Source: Cryomorphaceae bacterium
GTDB lineage: Bacteria; Bacteroidota; Bacteroidia; Flavobacteriales; Schleiferiaceae
Direction of reading: 5' to 3'
NCBI GenBank assembly: GCA_007116495.1
Contig: SKIJ01000147.1
Span: forward strand, 1-36,305
DNA length: 36,305 nucleotides
This document shows positions 26,126-33,482 of this stretch, in pieces. Below the pieces are notes generated by a model. The model was not told where the DNA came from. It made no database searches and saw nothing but the letters and a program-made list of their open reading frames with translations. Every line of letters begins with the position of its first letter. Within the stretch, counting starts at the first letter, position 1. Both the position numbers and the translations under genes were made by a program.

Positions 26126-26332
26126 CTGATGTGTAGTTAGCGTTAATGATGATACACAAACATACAAACGCGCCCGAGTTTTTTAAAATCAATTTCGTTT
26201 ATTTTAACGTCTTTGTTTTTAAAGTCTGATACGATGGTGAAGATTATTACAGCGCAAACAATCTGAATTTTTTGCTGTAATCCTTACGTTGGTGCGAATG
26301 TTAATATTTTGACTATTGGTTTGCGAACCTTA

Positions 26333-26401
26333 ATTGTTTAATTTTAATCGATATAAATTGAACAATATTTGTTGAAATGCATTCTTATATATGTAACTTT
26401 G
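26333..26401 (+). promoter_or_regulatory. long palindrome and promoter of the MerR-family gene
   Basis: Arms ATTGTTTAATTT (26333-26344) and AAATTGAACAAT (26355-26366) match at 11 of 12 positions around a 10-base centre that holds ATCGAT on the same axis. Two bases later comes TTTG (26368-26371), then TAACTTTG (26394-26401) after 22 bases, which fits the -33/-7 pattern with a long spacer. The ATG is 19 bases past the -7 box. The palindrome is a candidate autoregulatory operator. Confidence 0.6.
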
Positions 26402-26420
26402 CATCTTCACAATTCAATAC

Positions 26421-27332
26421 ATGGTAACTAAGTATTCAATAAAGGATCTCGAACACCTTTCGGGCATTAAAGCACATACCTTGCGTATGTGGGAGCAGCG
26501 CTATGGCGTTATTGAACCGCATCGAACAGACACCAACATTCGTTATTATCTAGATGAGGACTTGAAGAGGCTTCTGAATATCTCCATTCTGGTGAAGCAC
26601 GGCATTAGGATTAGCAAGGTAAGCAAAATGTCGTCTAAAGAAATGCACGAGAAGGTTTTAGAGCTTTCTTCGTATAAAGGCGATTATGATTCGCAAATCA
26701 ACAGCTTAAAGGTAGCCATGCTCGACTTCGATCAGGAGTTGTTTGAAAAGGTATTGAATACAGCAATTTTTCAAATGGGAGCTGAAGAGGCGTTTAAAAA
26801 CATCATTGGCTCTTTTATTTGTGAAATGGGCGTGTTGTGGCAAACCAATGCCATCAATGTTGCGCACGAGCATTTTATATCTAATCTCATTCGCCAAAAG
26901 CTCTTTTCAGCCATCGATCAGCTTATGGTTAGTAGCAATACCAACGAAGAGGTGTTTGTTCTATACTTACCCGACCAAGAAATGCATGAGTTGAGTTTGC
27001 TTTATCTCTACTATTATCTTCGAAAAAATGGCCGTAAAGTCATATATTTAGGTCAGTCCGTGCCGCATCATTATCTGTACTCTGTGTTTAAGACCACCGG
27101 AGCACGTAATTTTATCTCTATTTTTACCACGAGGCCGTTTAGTGAGGAAATTCGTGATTATTACAAAGATCTTGACGAATTATTCGGAAAAGAAGATTGT
27201 TGGTTTCACTTTACGGGTTTTCAAACGAGGGAAGAAACATACGTTTCTGATACCGATGAGGATCGTTTTCGTTTTTTTGCCAACGTGGAAGCCCTCAAGA
27301 ACACCGTTTTGCATAGAGAAGCCGAAGCCTAA
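26421..27332 (+). CDS. CarH/LitR-like MerR regulator with B12-binding-type C-terminus
   Basis: A 303-aa regulator. Residues 4-70 form a MerR winged helix (YSIKDLEHLSGIKAHTLRMWEQRYG). The middle has the cobalamin-cap motif W-x9-EH: Trp140, Glu150, His151. The next domain has E-M-H at 187-189, matching ExH with the lower-axial His of CarH. Known in the family: AdoB12 bound in the dark makes a DNA-binding tetramer that light breaks. Here three features are weaker: the Gly of ExHxxG is Ser192, the SxL motif reads SIF, and the GG near the end is TG. The residue after the cap Trp, His in Thermus CarH, is Gln141. Context (crt genes, sigma factor, photolyase) supports light control. Confidence 0.83.
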   Translation: MVTKYSIKDLEHLSGIKAHTLRMWEQRYGVIEPHRTDTNIRYYLDEDLKRLLNISILVKHGIRISKVSKMSSKEMHEKVLELSSYKGDYDSQINSLKVAMLDFDQELFEKVLNTAIFQMGAEEAFKNIIGSFICEMGVLWQTNAINVAHEHFISNLIRQKLFSAIDQLMVSSNTNEEVFVLYLPDQEMHELSLLYLYYYLRKNGRKVIYLGQSVPHHYLYSVFKTTGARNFISIFTTRPFSEEIRDYYKDLDELFGKEDCWFHFTGFQTREETYVSDTDEDRFRFFANVEALKNTVLHREAEA

Positions 27333-27724
27333 ACCACCCATTCCTTTACAGCGTCTGTCTTTAACGTATGCTGACGTCGCTATTGCAGTCCTACCGAAGA
27401 TTTTAAGGCTCTGCTAAAATCTTGTCATTCATCTAGATTCACTAGCGTGTATGACACGTCTTTTTATTGCGCAATGGTTCTATATCGTATTACTGCTGGC
27501 TAACGTCTTAATGTTTTATCGAATGATTTCTGTGTAATCTCAGTATTCTTGTCCAGCACCTATATTTGTTCCGTTATTTGTTATTCGGTAGCTGCATGTA
27601 AAATGTCATGAATACTGGGTTTAAGGATGAATCTGTTCTTTAGCGCAACGTTTGTGTTTACTCCGTAGAGATCTGCCATGTTAAGCGTTCGAAAAAAGCA
27701 TAAATAAGTACGATAAGGTGTTTG
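27333..27724. other. 392-bp intergenic stretch before the SulP gene
   Basis: It contains a 9-bp inverted repeat AAGATTTTA-N9-TAAAATCTT (27397-27423), a smaller repeat CGTGT-ATG-ACACG (27446-27458), and a TATATTTG box (27561-27568) overlapping TTGTTCCGTTA (27566-27576). A 28-codon frame (27451-27537) would encode a hydrophobic peptide. None is firmly a gene; the stretch looks regulatory. Confidence 0.45.
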
Positions 27725-29254
27725 ATGCGTATGCGAGAAACCATCCGTCATATAAAAAGCGATTTACCGGCGTCAGTCGTCGTATTCTTTGTGGCACTTC
27801 CACTTTGTTTAGGGATTGCCATGGCCTCTGGGGCGCCATTGTTTTCCGGAATCATTGCGGGAGTTGTTGGCGGTGTTGTAGTTGGAGCGTTAAGTGGCTC
27901 GCCATTGGGAGTTAGTGGTCCTGCTGCCGGTTTAACGGTTGTGGTGCTCGATGCTACGGTGTCCTTGGGGTCTTGGGAGTCGTTATTGCTCGCTGTAGTG
28001 TTGGCGGGATTGCTGCAAATTTTAATGGGCTATCTCAAACTTGGCATTATTGGCTACTACTTTCCGTCATCGGTCATAAAAGGAATGCTCACAGGTATAG
28101 GTCTGGTCATTATTATAAAGCAAATACCACAAGCTTTAGGCTACGAGCCAGACGCAATGGTCTCAATGGCGCAGCGCGACGGTTTATCCACCATTGCTGC
28201 GTTTGAGGGGTTCGTTTCTTCGATTACTCCGGCGGCAGTGATTAGCACTATTGTTGGGCTGGTAATTTTAATTGTATGGGACGTTTATCTTACGCGCTTC
28301 AATGTGTTCCGCTTTATTCAGGGACCTATGGTAACGGTATTTTCCGGTATATTGCTCTACACGTACTTGCCTGTATACACCCCGTATTCATTTTCCGAGG
28401 GTCAGGTTGTTCGTATCCCTGAATTCAGCGGGATTAGGGATTTTTTTTCCAGTCTTTCTCAGCCATCCTTTTCAACTGATCTGCTCTTTAATTCTAACTT
28501 ATACCTTGTCGCTGTAGTGATTGCTGTTGTGGCCAGTTTGGAAACGCTTTTGTGTGCTGAGGCTACGGATAAGCTCGATCCACTTAAGCGGACAACTCCA
28601 ACCAATCGGGAATTAAAGGCCCAGGGTGTAGGTAATGTTGTGTCTGGTCTTTTCGGTGGACTACCTGTTACGCAGGTTATCGTTCGTAGTTCGGCTAATA
28701 TTTCATTTGGCGGTAAAACCAAAGCATCGACCATTATGCACGGGGTGTTTTTACTACTTTGTGTACTTACCGTTCCGCATGTTCTCAATCTCATACCCCT
28801 TTCTTCTTTGGCGGCAATATTGTTTGTGGTGGGGTATAAGTTGGCAAAACCGTCGCTTTTTAAAATCATGTATAAGAGCGGAACGGAACAGTTTGTTCCG
28901 TTTATTGCCACCATCATAGGAATATTGATTACCGATCTGTTGAACGGAATTGCCATCGGTATGGCGGTAGGAGTATTTTACATATTGAGAAATAATTACA
29001 AGAACCCCTATGTCTTTGATAAAGTTGAGCACGAAGAGGAAGGGGTCTATACCATTGTTTTATCAGAAGAGGTGAGCTTCCTCAACAAGGGACGTATATT
29101 GTCTTATCTTAATTCCATACCAGATAACGCTTCGGTTAGCATCGATATTCGAAGGGCTCGATACATTGATTACGATGTGCAGGAGATAATCAGTGACTTT
29201 GCAAGCAGCGCTAAAGAACGTAACATCAATGTAAACATTCTATCGGAAAAGTAA
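27725..29254 (+). CDS. SulP-family anion transporter with STAS domain
   Basis: Inner-membrane anion carrier or exchanger of 509 aa. The N-terminal sequence DLPASVVVFFVALPLCLGIAMASGA, the SGPAAGLTVVV loop and SLETLLCAEATDKLDP are family hallmarks, as is GGLPVTQVIVRSSANI. About 11-14 transmembrane segments fill residues 15-415; a short STAS domain (about 430-509) ends the protein with VSIDIRRARYIDYDVQEIISDFA. Members carry sulfate, bicarbonate or other anions, and the substrate cannot be told here. I use the ATG at 27725; a TTG precedes it directly. It lies between the MerR regulator and the sigma factor, so it may belong to the light regulon. Confidence 0.9.
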   Translation: MRMRETIRHIKSDLPASVVVFFVALPLCLGIAMASGAPLFSGIIAGVVGGVVVGALSGSPLGVSGPAAGLTVVVLDATVSLGSWESLLLAVVLAGLLQILMGYLKLGIIGYYFPSSVIKGMLTGIGLVIIIKQIPQALGYEPDAMVSMAQRDGLSTIAAFEGFVSSITPAAVISTIVGLVILIVWDVYLTRFNVFRFIQGPMVTVFSGILLYTYLPVYTPYSFSEGQVVRIPEFSGIRDFFSSLSQPSFSTDLLFNSNLYLVAVVIAVVASLETLLCAEATDKLDPLKRTTPTNRELKAQGVGNVVSGLFGGLPVTQVIVRSSANISFGGKTKASTIMHGVFLLLCVLTVPHVLNLIPLSSLAAILFVVGYKLAKPSLFKIMYKSGTEQFVPFIATIIGILITDLLNGIAIGMAVGVFYILRNNYKNPYVFDKVEHEEEGVYTIVLSEEVSFLNKGRILSYLNSIPDNASVSIDIRRARYIDYDVQEIISDFASSAKERNINVNILSEK

Positions 29255-29381
29255 CTTACACACGCTGTTTCACAGGTTACTTATTTGAAATTCAACACAT
29301 TAATGGTTTAGGTTAATCATTCAGGTATTTTTGTTATACTTTTTAATAAAATATTTAAACAAAAATGCGTTTCGTATGGGT

Positions 29382-29419
29382 TTTTTGTTTACCTTTGTGG
29401 AGTAACAATTAAACAAAAA
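29382..29419 (+). promoter_or_regulatory. sigma-factor promoter within an inverted repeat
   Basis: Perfect 10-bp arms TTTTTGTTTA (29382-29391) and TAAACAAAAA (29410-29419) are 18 bases apart and enclose the -7 box TACCTTTG (29390-29397). The ATG at 29429 follows 9 bases after the right arm. The core TTGTTTA-N18-TAAACAA has the same half-site and spacing as the MerR palindrome (TTGTTTA-N18-TGAACAA). Confidence 0.5.
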
Positions 29420-29428
29420 CACATCACT

Positions 29429-29935
29429 ATGTCAACTGCAGAATTTGGAAACATGATCAGCACTCACCAACAATTTCTACAAACCTTGGCGCTTAAGCTA
29501 ACCAAGAGTGGTGATGATGCAAATGATTTGATGCAAGAAACCTTCTTTAAGGCCATCAAAAACCGCGAAAAGTATCAGGAAGGTACCAATATTAAAGGTT
29601 GGTTGTACACCATCATGAAAAATACCTTCATCAATAACTACCGTAAAAAGAAAAATCAAAATACGTTTGTTGACGAAACAGAGAATAAGTATTTTATCAA
29701 TAGTAGGCAAGCGGAAAAAGATGTGCGCACCGACCGATTGGTTGACCAGTCTTATCTTATGCGTCAGCTCGAAACAGTAGATCGTACATACCTCGATACC
29801 TTTATGATGCACTATAATGGTTATAAATATGAGGAAATCGCCGAAATTTTAGACATTCCTTTGGGAACTGTGAAAAGTCGCATCTTCCTTGCACGTAGAA
29901 AAATGATGGAAAAGTTGCAGGACTACCGATATTAG
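29429..29935 (+). CDS. ECF-type RNA polymerase sigma factor
   Basis: A 168-aa sigma-70 family factor of the extracytoplasmic-function size class. Region 2 is visible as ANDLMQETFFKAIKNREKY and NIKGWLYTIMKNTFINNYRKKK (about 30-80); region 4 is YKYEEIAEILDIPLGTVKSRIFLARRKM (about 130-160), with a proper helix-turn-helix. No anti-sigma factor gene adjoins it. It lies 65 bp before crtI, in the same direction, and downstream of a CarH-like regulator, so it probably drives carotenoid and photoprotection genes as CarQ does in Myxococcus; here control by an anti-sigma factor seems replaced by control of its own promoter (inference). Confidence 0.9.
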   Translation: MSTAEFGNMISTHQQFLQTLALKLTKSGDDANDLMQETFFKAIKNREKYQEGTNIKGWLYTIMKNTFINNYRKKKNQNTFVDETENKYFINSRQAEKDVRTDRLVDQSYLMRQLETVDRTYLDTFMMHYNGYKYEEIAEILDIPLGTVKSRIFLARRKMMEKLQDYRY

Positions 29936-30000
29936 TCGGAAAAATCATTTATATTTACCACACAACCCAGCACTGATTTTTTGCTGAACACTATACAATC

Positions 30001-31503
30001 ATGAATGCATCACACGCTGTCGTAATCGGTGGTGGCTTTGCCGGTCTCTCTACCGCCATAAATCTTGCCCACAAAGGAATAAGCGTCACGCTCTTGGAGA
30101 AGAATGACCATGTCGGAGGGCGTGCAAGAATATGGGAATCCAAAGGCTTTACATTTGATATGGGTCCGAGTTGGTACTGGATGCCTGATGTTTTTGAAGA
30201 CTTTTTTGGTCGATTTGGAAAAAAAGTTTCTGACTACTATGAGTTGCATCGACTGGATCCCGGTTATGATGTGTTTTTCCCGGATGATGAAAGAGTCTCT
30301 GTTGATGCTTCAATGGAACGGCTGAAGGCGTGGATGGAGAAGCTTGAGCCCGGTAGTTTTGCCAAGCTTACTAAATTTTTAGATGAAGCCGAGTACAAGT
30401 ACAAGGTAGGTATCAACGATCTTGTCTACAAACCGTCTCGCTCTATCACTGAATTTATAGATATTAGGTTGCTAAAGGGCTTAATACGTATGGACGTGTT
30501 TAGTTCTATGCGCAATCATGTCAATACATATTTTACGCACCCCTACCTTCGTCAGTTGATGGAATTTCCGATCCTCTTTTTAGGTGCGGTACCGTCCAAT
30601 ACACCCGCTCTATACTCCTTGATGAATTATGCCGATTTAAAATTGGGAACTTGGTATCCCAAGGGTGGTATGTATTCGGTTGTGCGAGCCATGGAATCAC
30701 TAGCCATTGAAAAAGGTGTGACCATTAGATGTAATGCTGAAGTTACTGGATTTACCTACGATGGCAAATCAATTAATGGTGTGTGTGTAGGTGAAGAGAT
30801 TTTAGATGCCGACGTGGTTGTTGCCGGTGCAGACTATCATCACGTCGATCGACAATTGTTGCCGGAAGATAAATCAAATTATTCTGAGCGTTATTGGGAC
30901 AAGCGCAAACTGGCACCATCTAGTCTGTTGTTTTACATTGGTATAGATAAAAAAATTGAAAACATGGAGCATCATTCGCTTTATTTTGATGCCCCATTCG
31001 ACCAACATGCTGATGCCATCTACACCAACCCCAGATGGCCCGAAACACCTTTATATTACGTGTCAAATACGTCCAAAACCGATCCAAATGCGGCTCCGAA
31101 GGGATGCGAGGCCTTGACCTTTTTAATACCTTTAGCTCCTAATCTGGAGGATTCGGAAGACATGAGAGAACAATATTTTCACAAAATAATGGATCGGTTT
31201 GAAGCTACCATGGGTCAGAATATTCGCGATCATATCGTGTTAAAACGGTCGTATGCAATGAACGATTTTGTCAACGACTACCATGCGTACAAAGGAAATG
31301 CTTACGGATTGGCGAATACCTTAGATCAAACTGCGATATTGAAACCTGGCCTGAAAAATAAACACCTTAAAAATTTGTATTATACCGGACAGCTAACCGT
31401 GCCGGGACCCGGTGTTCCGCCGTCAATTATTTCAGGAATTGTTGTCGCTGAAGAGATTAGCAAGGATTTTAAAACCTTGAAGAAAAAGCCGCAGACAGTT
31501 TAA
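30001..31503 (+). CDS. crtI: phytoene desaturase (CrtI family)
   Basis: FAD-dependent desaturase that converts phytoene towards lycopene, 500 aa, normal for the family. The N-terminal dinucleotide-binding site reads VVIGGGFAGLSTAINLAHKG, followed by LLEKNDHVGGRARIWESKGFTFDMGPSWYWMPD. The C-terminus has the CrtI signature YYTGQLTVPGPGVPPSIISGIVVAEEI. It is the first gene of crtI-crtB-idi, with 19 bp to crtB. The leader (29936-30000) has no strong -7 box, so transcription may come from the sigma-factor promoter or from an ECF-type promoter that I cannot recognise. Confidence 0.95.
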   Translation: MNASHAVVIGGGFAGLSTAINLAHKGISVTLLEKNDHVGGRARIWESKGFTFDMGPSWYWMPDVFEDFFGRFGKKVSDYYELHRLDPGYDVFFPDDERVSVDASMERLKAWMEKLEPGSFAKLTKFLDEAEYKYKVGINDLVYKPSRSITEFIDIRLLKGLIRMDVFSSMRNHVNTYFTHPYLRQLMEFPILFLGAVPSNTPALYSLMNYADLKLGTWYPKGGMYSVVRAMESLAIEKGVTIRCNAEVTGFTYDGKSINGVCVGEEILDADVVVAGADYHHVDRQLLPEDKSNYSERYWDKRKLAPSSLLFYIGIDKKIENMEHHSLYFDAPFDQHADAIYTNPRWPETPLYYVSNTSKTDPNAAPKGCEALTFLIPLAPNLEDSEDMREQYFHKIMDRFEATMGQNIRDHIVLKRSYAMNDFVNDYHAYKGNAYGLANTLDQTAILKPGLKNKHLKNLYYTGQLTVPGPGVPPSIISGIVVAEEISKDFKTLKKKPQTV

Positions 31504-31522
31504 CAAGACACACCTCGCTACC

Positions 31523-32359
31523 ATGATTGAATTATACGACAAAGTCAGCAAAAAAGCCGGTAAGATGATTACCAATGCGTACTCGACTTCCTTTTCGTTG
31601 GGCATCTATTGTCTTGACCGAAAGTACCATGAAGGCATCTACGCCATCTACGGGTTTGTTCGTGTGGCCGACGAGATAGTTGATACCTTTCACGGTTATC
31701 CAAAGGCAGATCTGCTCGACGAATTTGAGCGCGACACCTTTCAGGCTATTGAGCGTAAAATCAGCACCAATCCCACGCTGCACGCCTTTCAATGGGCGGT
31801 GAATACGTATAACATCGATCACGAAAACATTCGTGCTTTTCTTAAAAGTATGCGCATGGATTTGACGCAAAACGATCACGACCTTGCCAGTTACGAAGAC
31901 TATATTCTCGGTTCGGCGGAGGTGGTCGGACTGATGTGTCTGCGCGTATTCCTCGATGGCGACGATAAGCGCTACCACGAATTGAAAGAGTCTGCCATGA
32001 AGCTGGGAAGCGCCTTTCAAAAAATTAATTTCTTACGCGATCTGCATGCCGACTATTACCAGCTTGGCAGAGTGTATTTCCCAGGTGTTGATATGAATGA
32101 ATTCAATGCCGAAACCAAAAAGGCCATTGAAGCCGATATCGATATCGATTTTAAAGCAGGCTTTGAGGGTATCAAACAATTGCCGCGTGGTGTGCGCTTT
32201 GGCGTCTACGTAGCGTATGTGTACTACTATGCTTTGTTTCAGCGTATTCGCGGCTTGGAGCCCAGCGTTATTCTCGAGCAGCGCGTTCGCATACCCAACC
32301 GAAAAAAATACAGACTCCTTCTGAGTTCATACTTCCGTCACAGTTTTAATATCCTTTAA
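31523..32359 (+). CDS. crtB: phytoene synthase
   Basis: Condenses two geranylgeranyl diphosphates to phytoene, the first committed carotenoid step; 278 aa. Both Asp-rich substrate motifs are present: VRVADEIVDTF (DxxxD, about residues 49-55) and FLRDLHADYYQLGRVYFP (DxxxD, about 170-185). The start YSTSFSLGIYCLDRKYHEGIYAIYGFVR is typical of the squalene/phytoene synthase fold. It ends 9 bp before idi. The gene order crtI-crtB is the usual Flavobacteriia arrangement. Confidence 0.95.
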   Translation: MIELYDKVSKKAGKMITNAYSTSFSLGIYCLDRKYHEGIYAIYGFVRVADEIVDTFHGYPKADLLDEFERDTFQAIERKISTNPTLHAFQWAVNTYNIDHENIRAFLKSMRMDLTQNDHDLASYEDYILGSAEVVGLMCLRVFLDGDDKRYHELKESAMKLGSAFQKINFLRDLHADYYQLGRVYFPGVDMNEFNAETKKAIEADIDIDFKAGFEGIKQLPRGVRFGVYVAYVYYYALFQRIRGLEPSVILEQRVRIPNRKKYRLLLSSYFRHSFNIL

Positions 32360-32368
32360 ACAACACAC

Positions 32369-32887
32369 ATGTCCGAATACGTTATCCTGGTCAATGAGCG
32401 CGACGAGCAGCTCGGACTGATGGAGAAAATCGAAGCCCACGAAAAAGGCCTTCTTCATCGCGCCTTTAGTGTTTTTGTCATCAATTCCGATGGTGAATTA
32501 CTTCTTCAAAAACGTGCTTCTCACAAGTATCACAGCGGAGGGCTGTGGTCCAATACGTGCTGTTCACATCCACGAGATGGTGAAGATATAGAAGACGCTG
32601 CTCACAGAAGAATGCAAGAAGAAATAGGCTACGACTGTCACCTTGAGAAACTCTTTACATTTATCTATAAGGCGGACTTCGACAACAATATGACCGAACA
32701 CGAATACGACCATGTATTCGTTGGTTACGACAACCAAAATCCTGTGCCCAATCCAGATGAAGTCGAAGATTACAAGTGGATGTCTTTGGATGATGTAAAA
32801 CGCGATATAAGCGAAAAACCTGAGCGCTACACGGCCTGGTTTATCATTGTATTTGAACGCTTTTACAAAACCGTACTTACGCGTTAA
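32369..32887 (+). CDS. idi: isopentenyl-diphosphate delta-isomerase, type 1
   Basis: Interconverts isopentenyl and dimethylallyl diphosphate, supplying the starter unit for carotenoids; 172 aa. A Nudix fold is seen with HEKGLLHRAFSVFVIN, the active-site Cys in WSNTCCSHPRDGE and the helix RRMQEEIGYDC. Metal-binding His and Glu positions appear in LLHRAF and TEHEYDHVF; Trp in YTAWFIIVFERFY fits the family end. It is the last gene of the crt unit; a 187-bp gap follows. Its place here instead of a cyclase or hydroxylase gene is unusual, so later carotenoid steps must be coded elsewhere. Confidence 0.93.
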   Translation: MSEYVILVNERDEQLGLMEKIEAHEKGLLHRAFSVFVINSDGELLLQKRASHKYHSGGLWSNTCCSHPRDGEDIEDAAHRRMQEEIGYDCHLEKLFTFIYKADFDNNMTEHEYDHVFVGYDNQNPVPNPDEVEDYKWMSLDDVKRDISEKPERYTAWFIIVFERFYKTVLTR

Positions 32888-33000
32888 ATGCAGTTGAGTG
32901 TTTCACCCACCTCAACGTTCAGCTCTTGCGAAAATTTATCGTTTTTACCATATCAATCTATCGAATGATTAGAAGGTGATTGAGTAATTTTTTTCAATAG

Positions 33001-33056
33001 TTGTTTACAAAAAAAATGTTGATTAATTCAAATCAATTAGCTGTAATTTTTGTTAG
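33001..33056 (+). promoter_or_regulatory. promoter region of the pterin-photolyase operon with inverted repeat
   Basis: TTGTTTA (33001-33007), also seen upstream of the MerR and sigma genes, is followed by the inverted repeat TTGATT-N6-AATCAA (33019-33036) and a near-consensus TA-N3-TTTG (33044-33052). The repeat lies where a regulator would block polymerase. The ATG is at 33075. Confidence 0.4.
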
Positions 33057-33074
33057 TTAAAAAAACAAACAATC

Positions 33075-33482
33075 ATGCAAGTCACTGTTAGCCGAAAGGC
33101 TCATTTTAATGCCGCACATCGTTTGCACAATCCGGAGCTTTCCGCCAGCGAAAACGAGGAATTATTTGGTTTGTGTAACAACGAAATGTACCACGGTCAC
33201 AATTACGAACTAATCGTTTCGGTGAAGGGAGACATCGATCCCAAAACCGGATATGTGGTCGATATGAAATGGCTTAAAGATCTCATCAAAAAAGAGGTAG
33301 AAAGTCGTTACGATCACAAAAACCTCAACCTACAAACCGAAGACTTCAAATCATTTAACCCGACCGCCGAGAATATCGCCGTGGTAATATGGAATCGCCT
33401 GCGCGAACATATCCCATCTTCATTAACACTTAAAGTAACATTATATGAAACCCCAAGAAATTTCGTCGAAGTCGGTGCTTAA
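33075..33482 (+). CDS. 6-pyruvoyl-tetrahydropterin synthase (PTPS, animal-type signature)
   Basis: Converts dihydroneopterin triphosphate to 6-pyruvoyl-tetrahydropterin in the tetrahydrobiopterin pathway; 135 aa. Zinc ligands are His15 (FNAAHRL), His40 and His42 (YHGHNYEL). The catalytic Cys34 lies in CNNEMYHGH, i.e. C-x5-HGH as in animal PTPS; QueD enzymes have C-x3-HGH. Asp80-His81 (YDHKNLN) completes the triad and Glu125 (YETPRN) is the pterin anchor. The overall sequence also resembles animal PTPS closely (ENEELFGLCNN, GDIDPKTGYVVDM). It is the first gene of the cassette and overlaps folE by 38 bp, which fits coupled synthesis of successive enzymes. Confidence 0.9.
   Translation: MQVTVSRKAHFNAAHRLHNPELSASENEELFGLCNNEMYHGHNYELIVSVKGDIDPKTGYVVDMKWLKDLIKKEVESRYDHKNLNLQTEDFKSFNPTAENIAVVIWNRLREHIPSSLTLKVTLYETPRNFVEVGA

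Noticed and set aside
26318-26329. GGTT-TGCG-AACC as a further operator of the MerR gene
   Set aside because: Four-base arms about 100 bp upstream are expected by chance; the adjacent 34-bp palindrome is a much better candidate.
27368-27406. Twelve-codon frame ending in the inverted repeat, as a leader peptide for attenuation
   Set aside because: No run of regulatory codons and no alternative hairpin with a T-run; it is probably chance.
29965-29990. CAGCA/TGCTG hairpin in the crtI leader as terminator or riboswitch
   Set aside because: Five-bp arms with a long T-rich loop give a weak hairpin, with no conserved aptamer pattern that I recognise.
32892-32916. Terminator after idi from GTTGAG and CTCAAC
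   Set aside because: Only a 6-bp stem with a 12-base loop and no T-run follows; too weak to call.
33075-33482. Annotation as QueD (queuosine pathway)
   Set aside because: The Cys to HGH spacing is five residues as in animal PTPS, and the neighbours are folE and an SDR rather than queC or queE.
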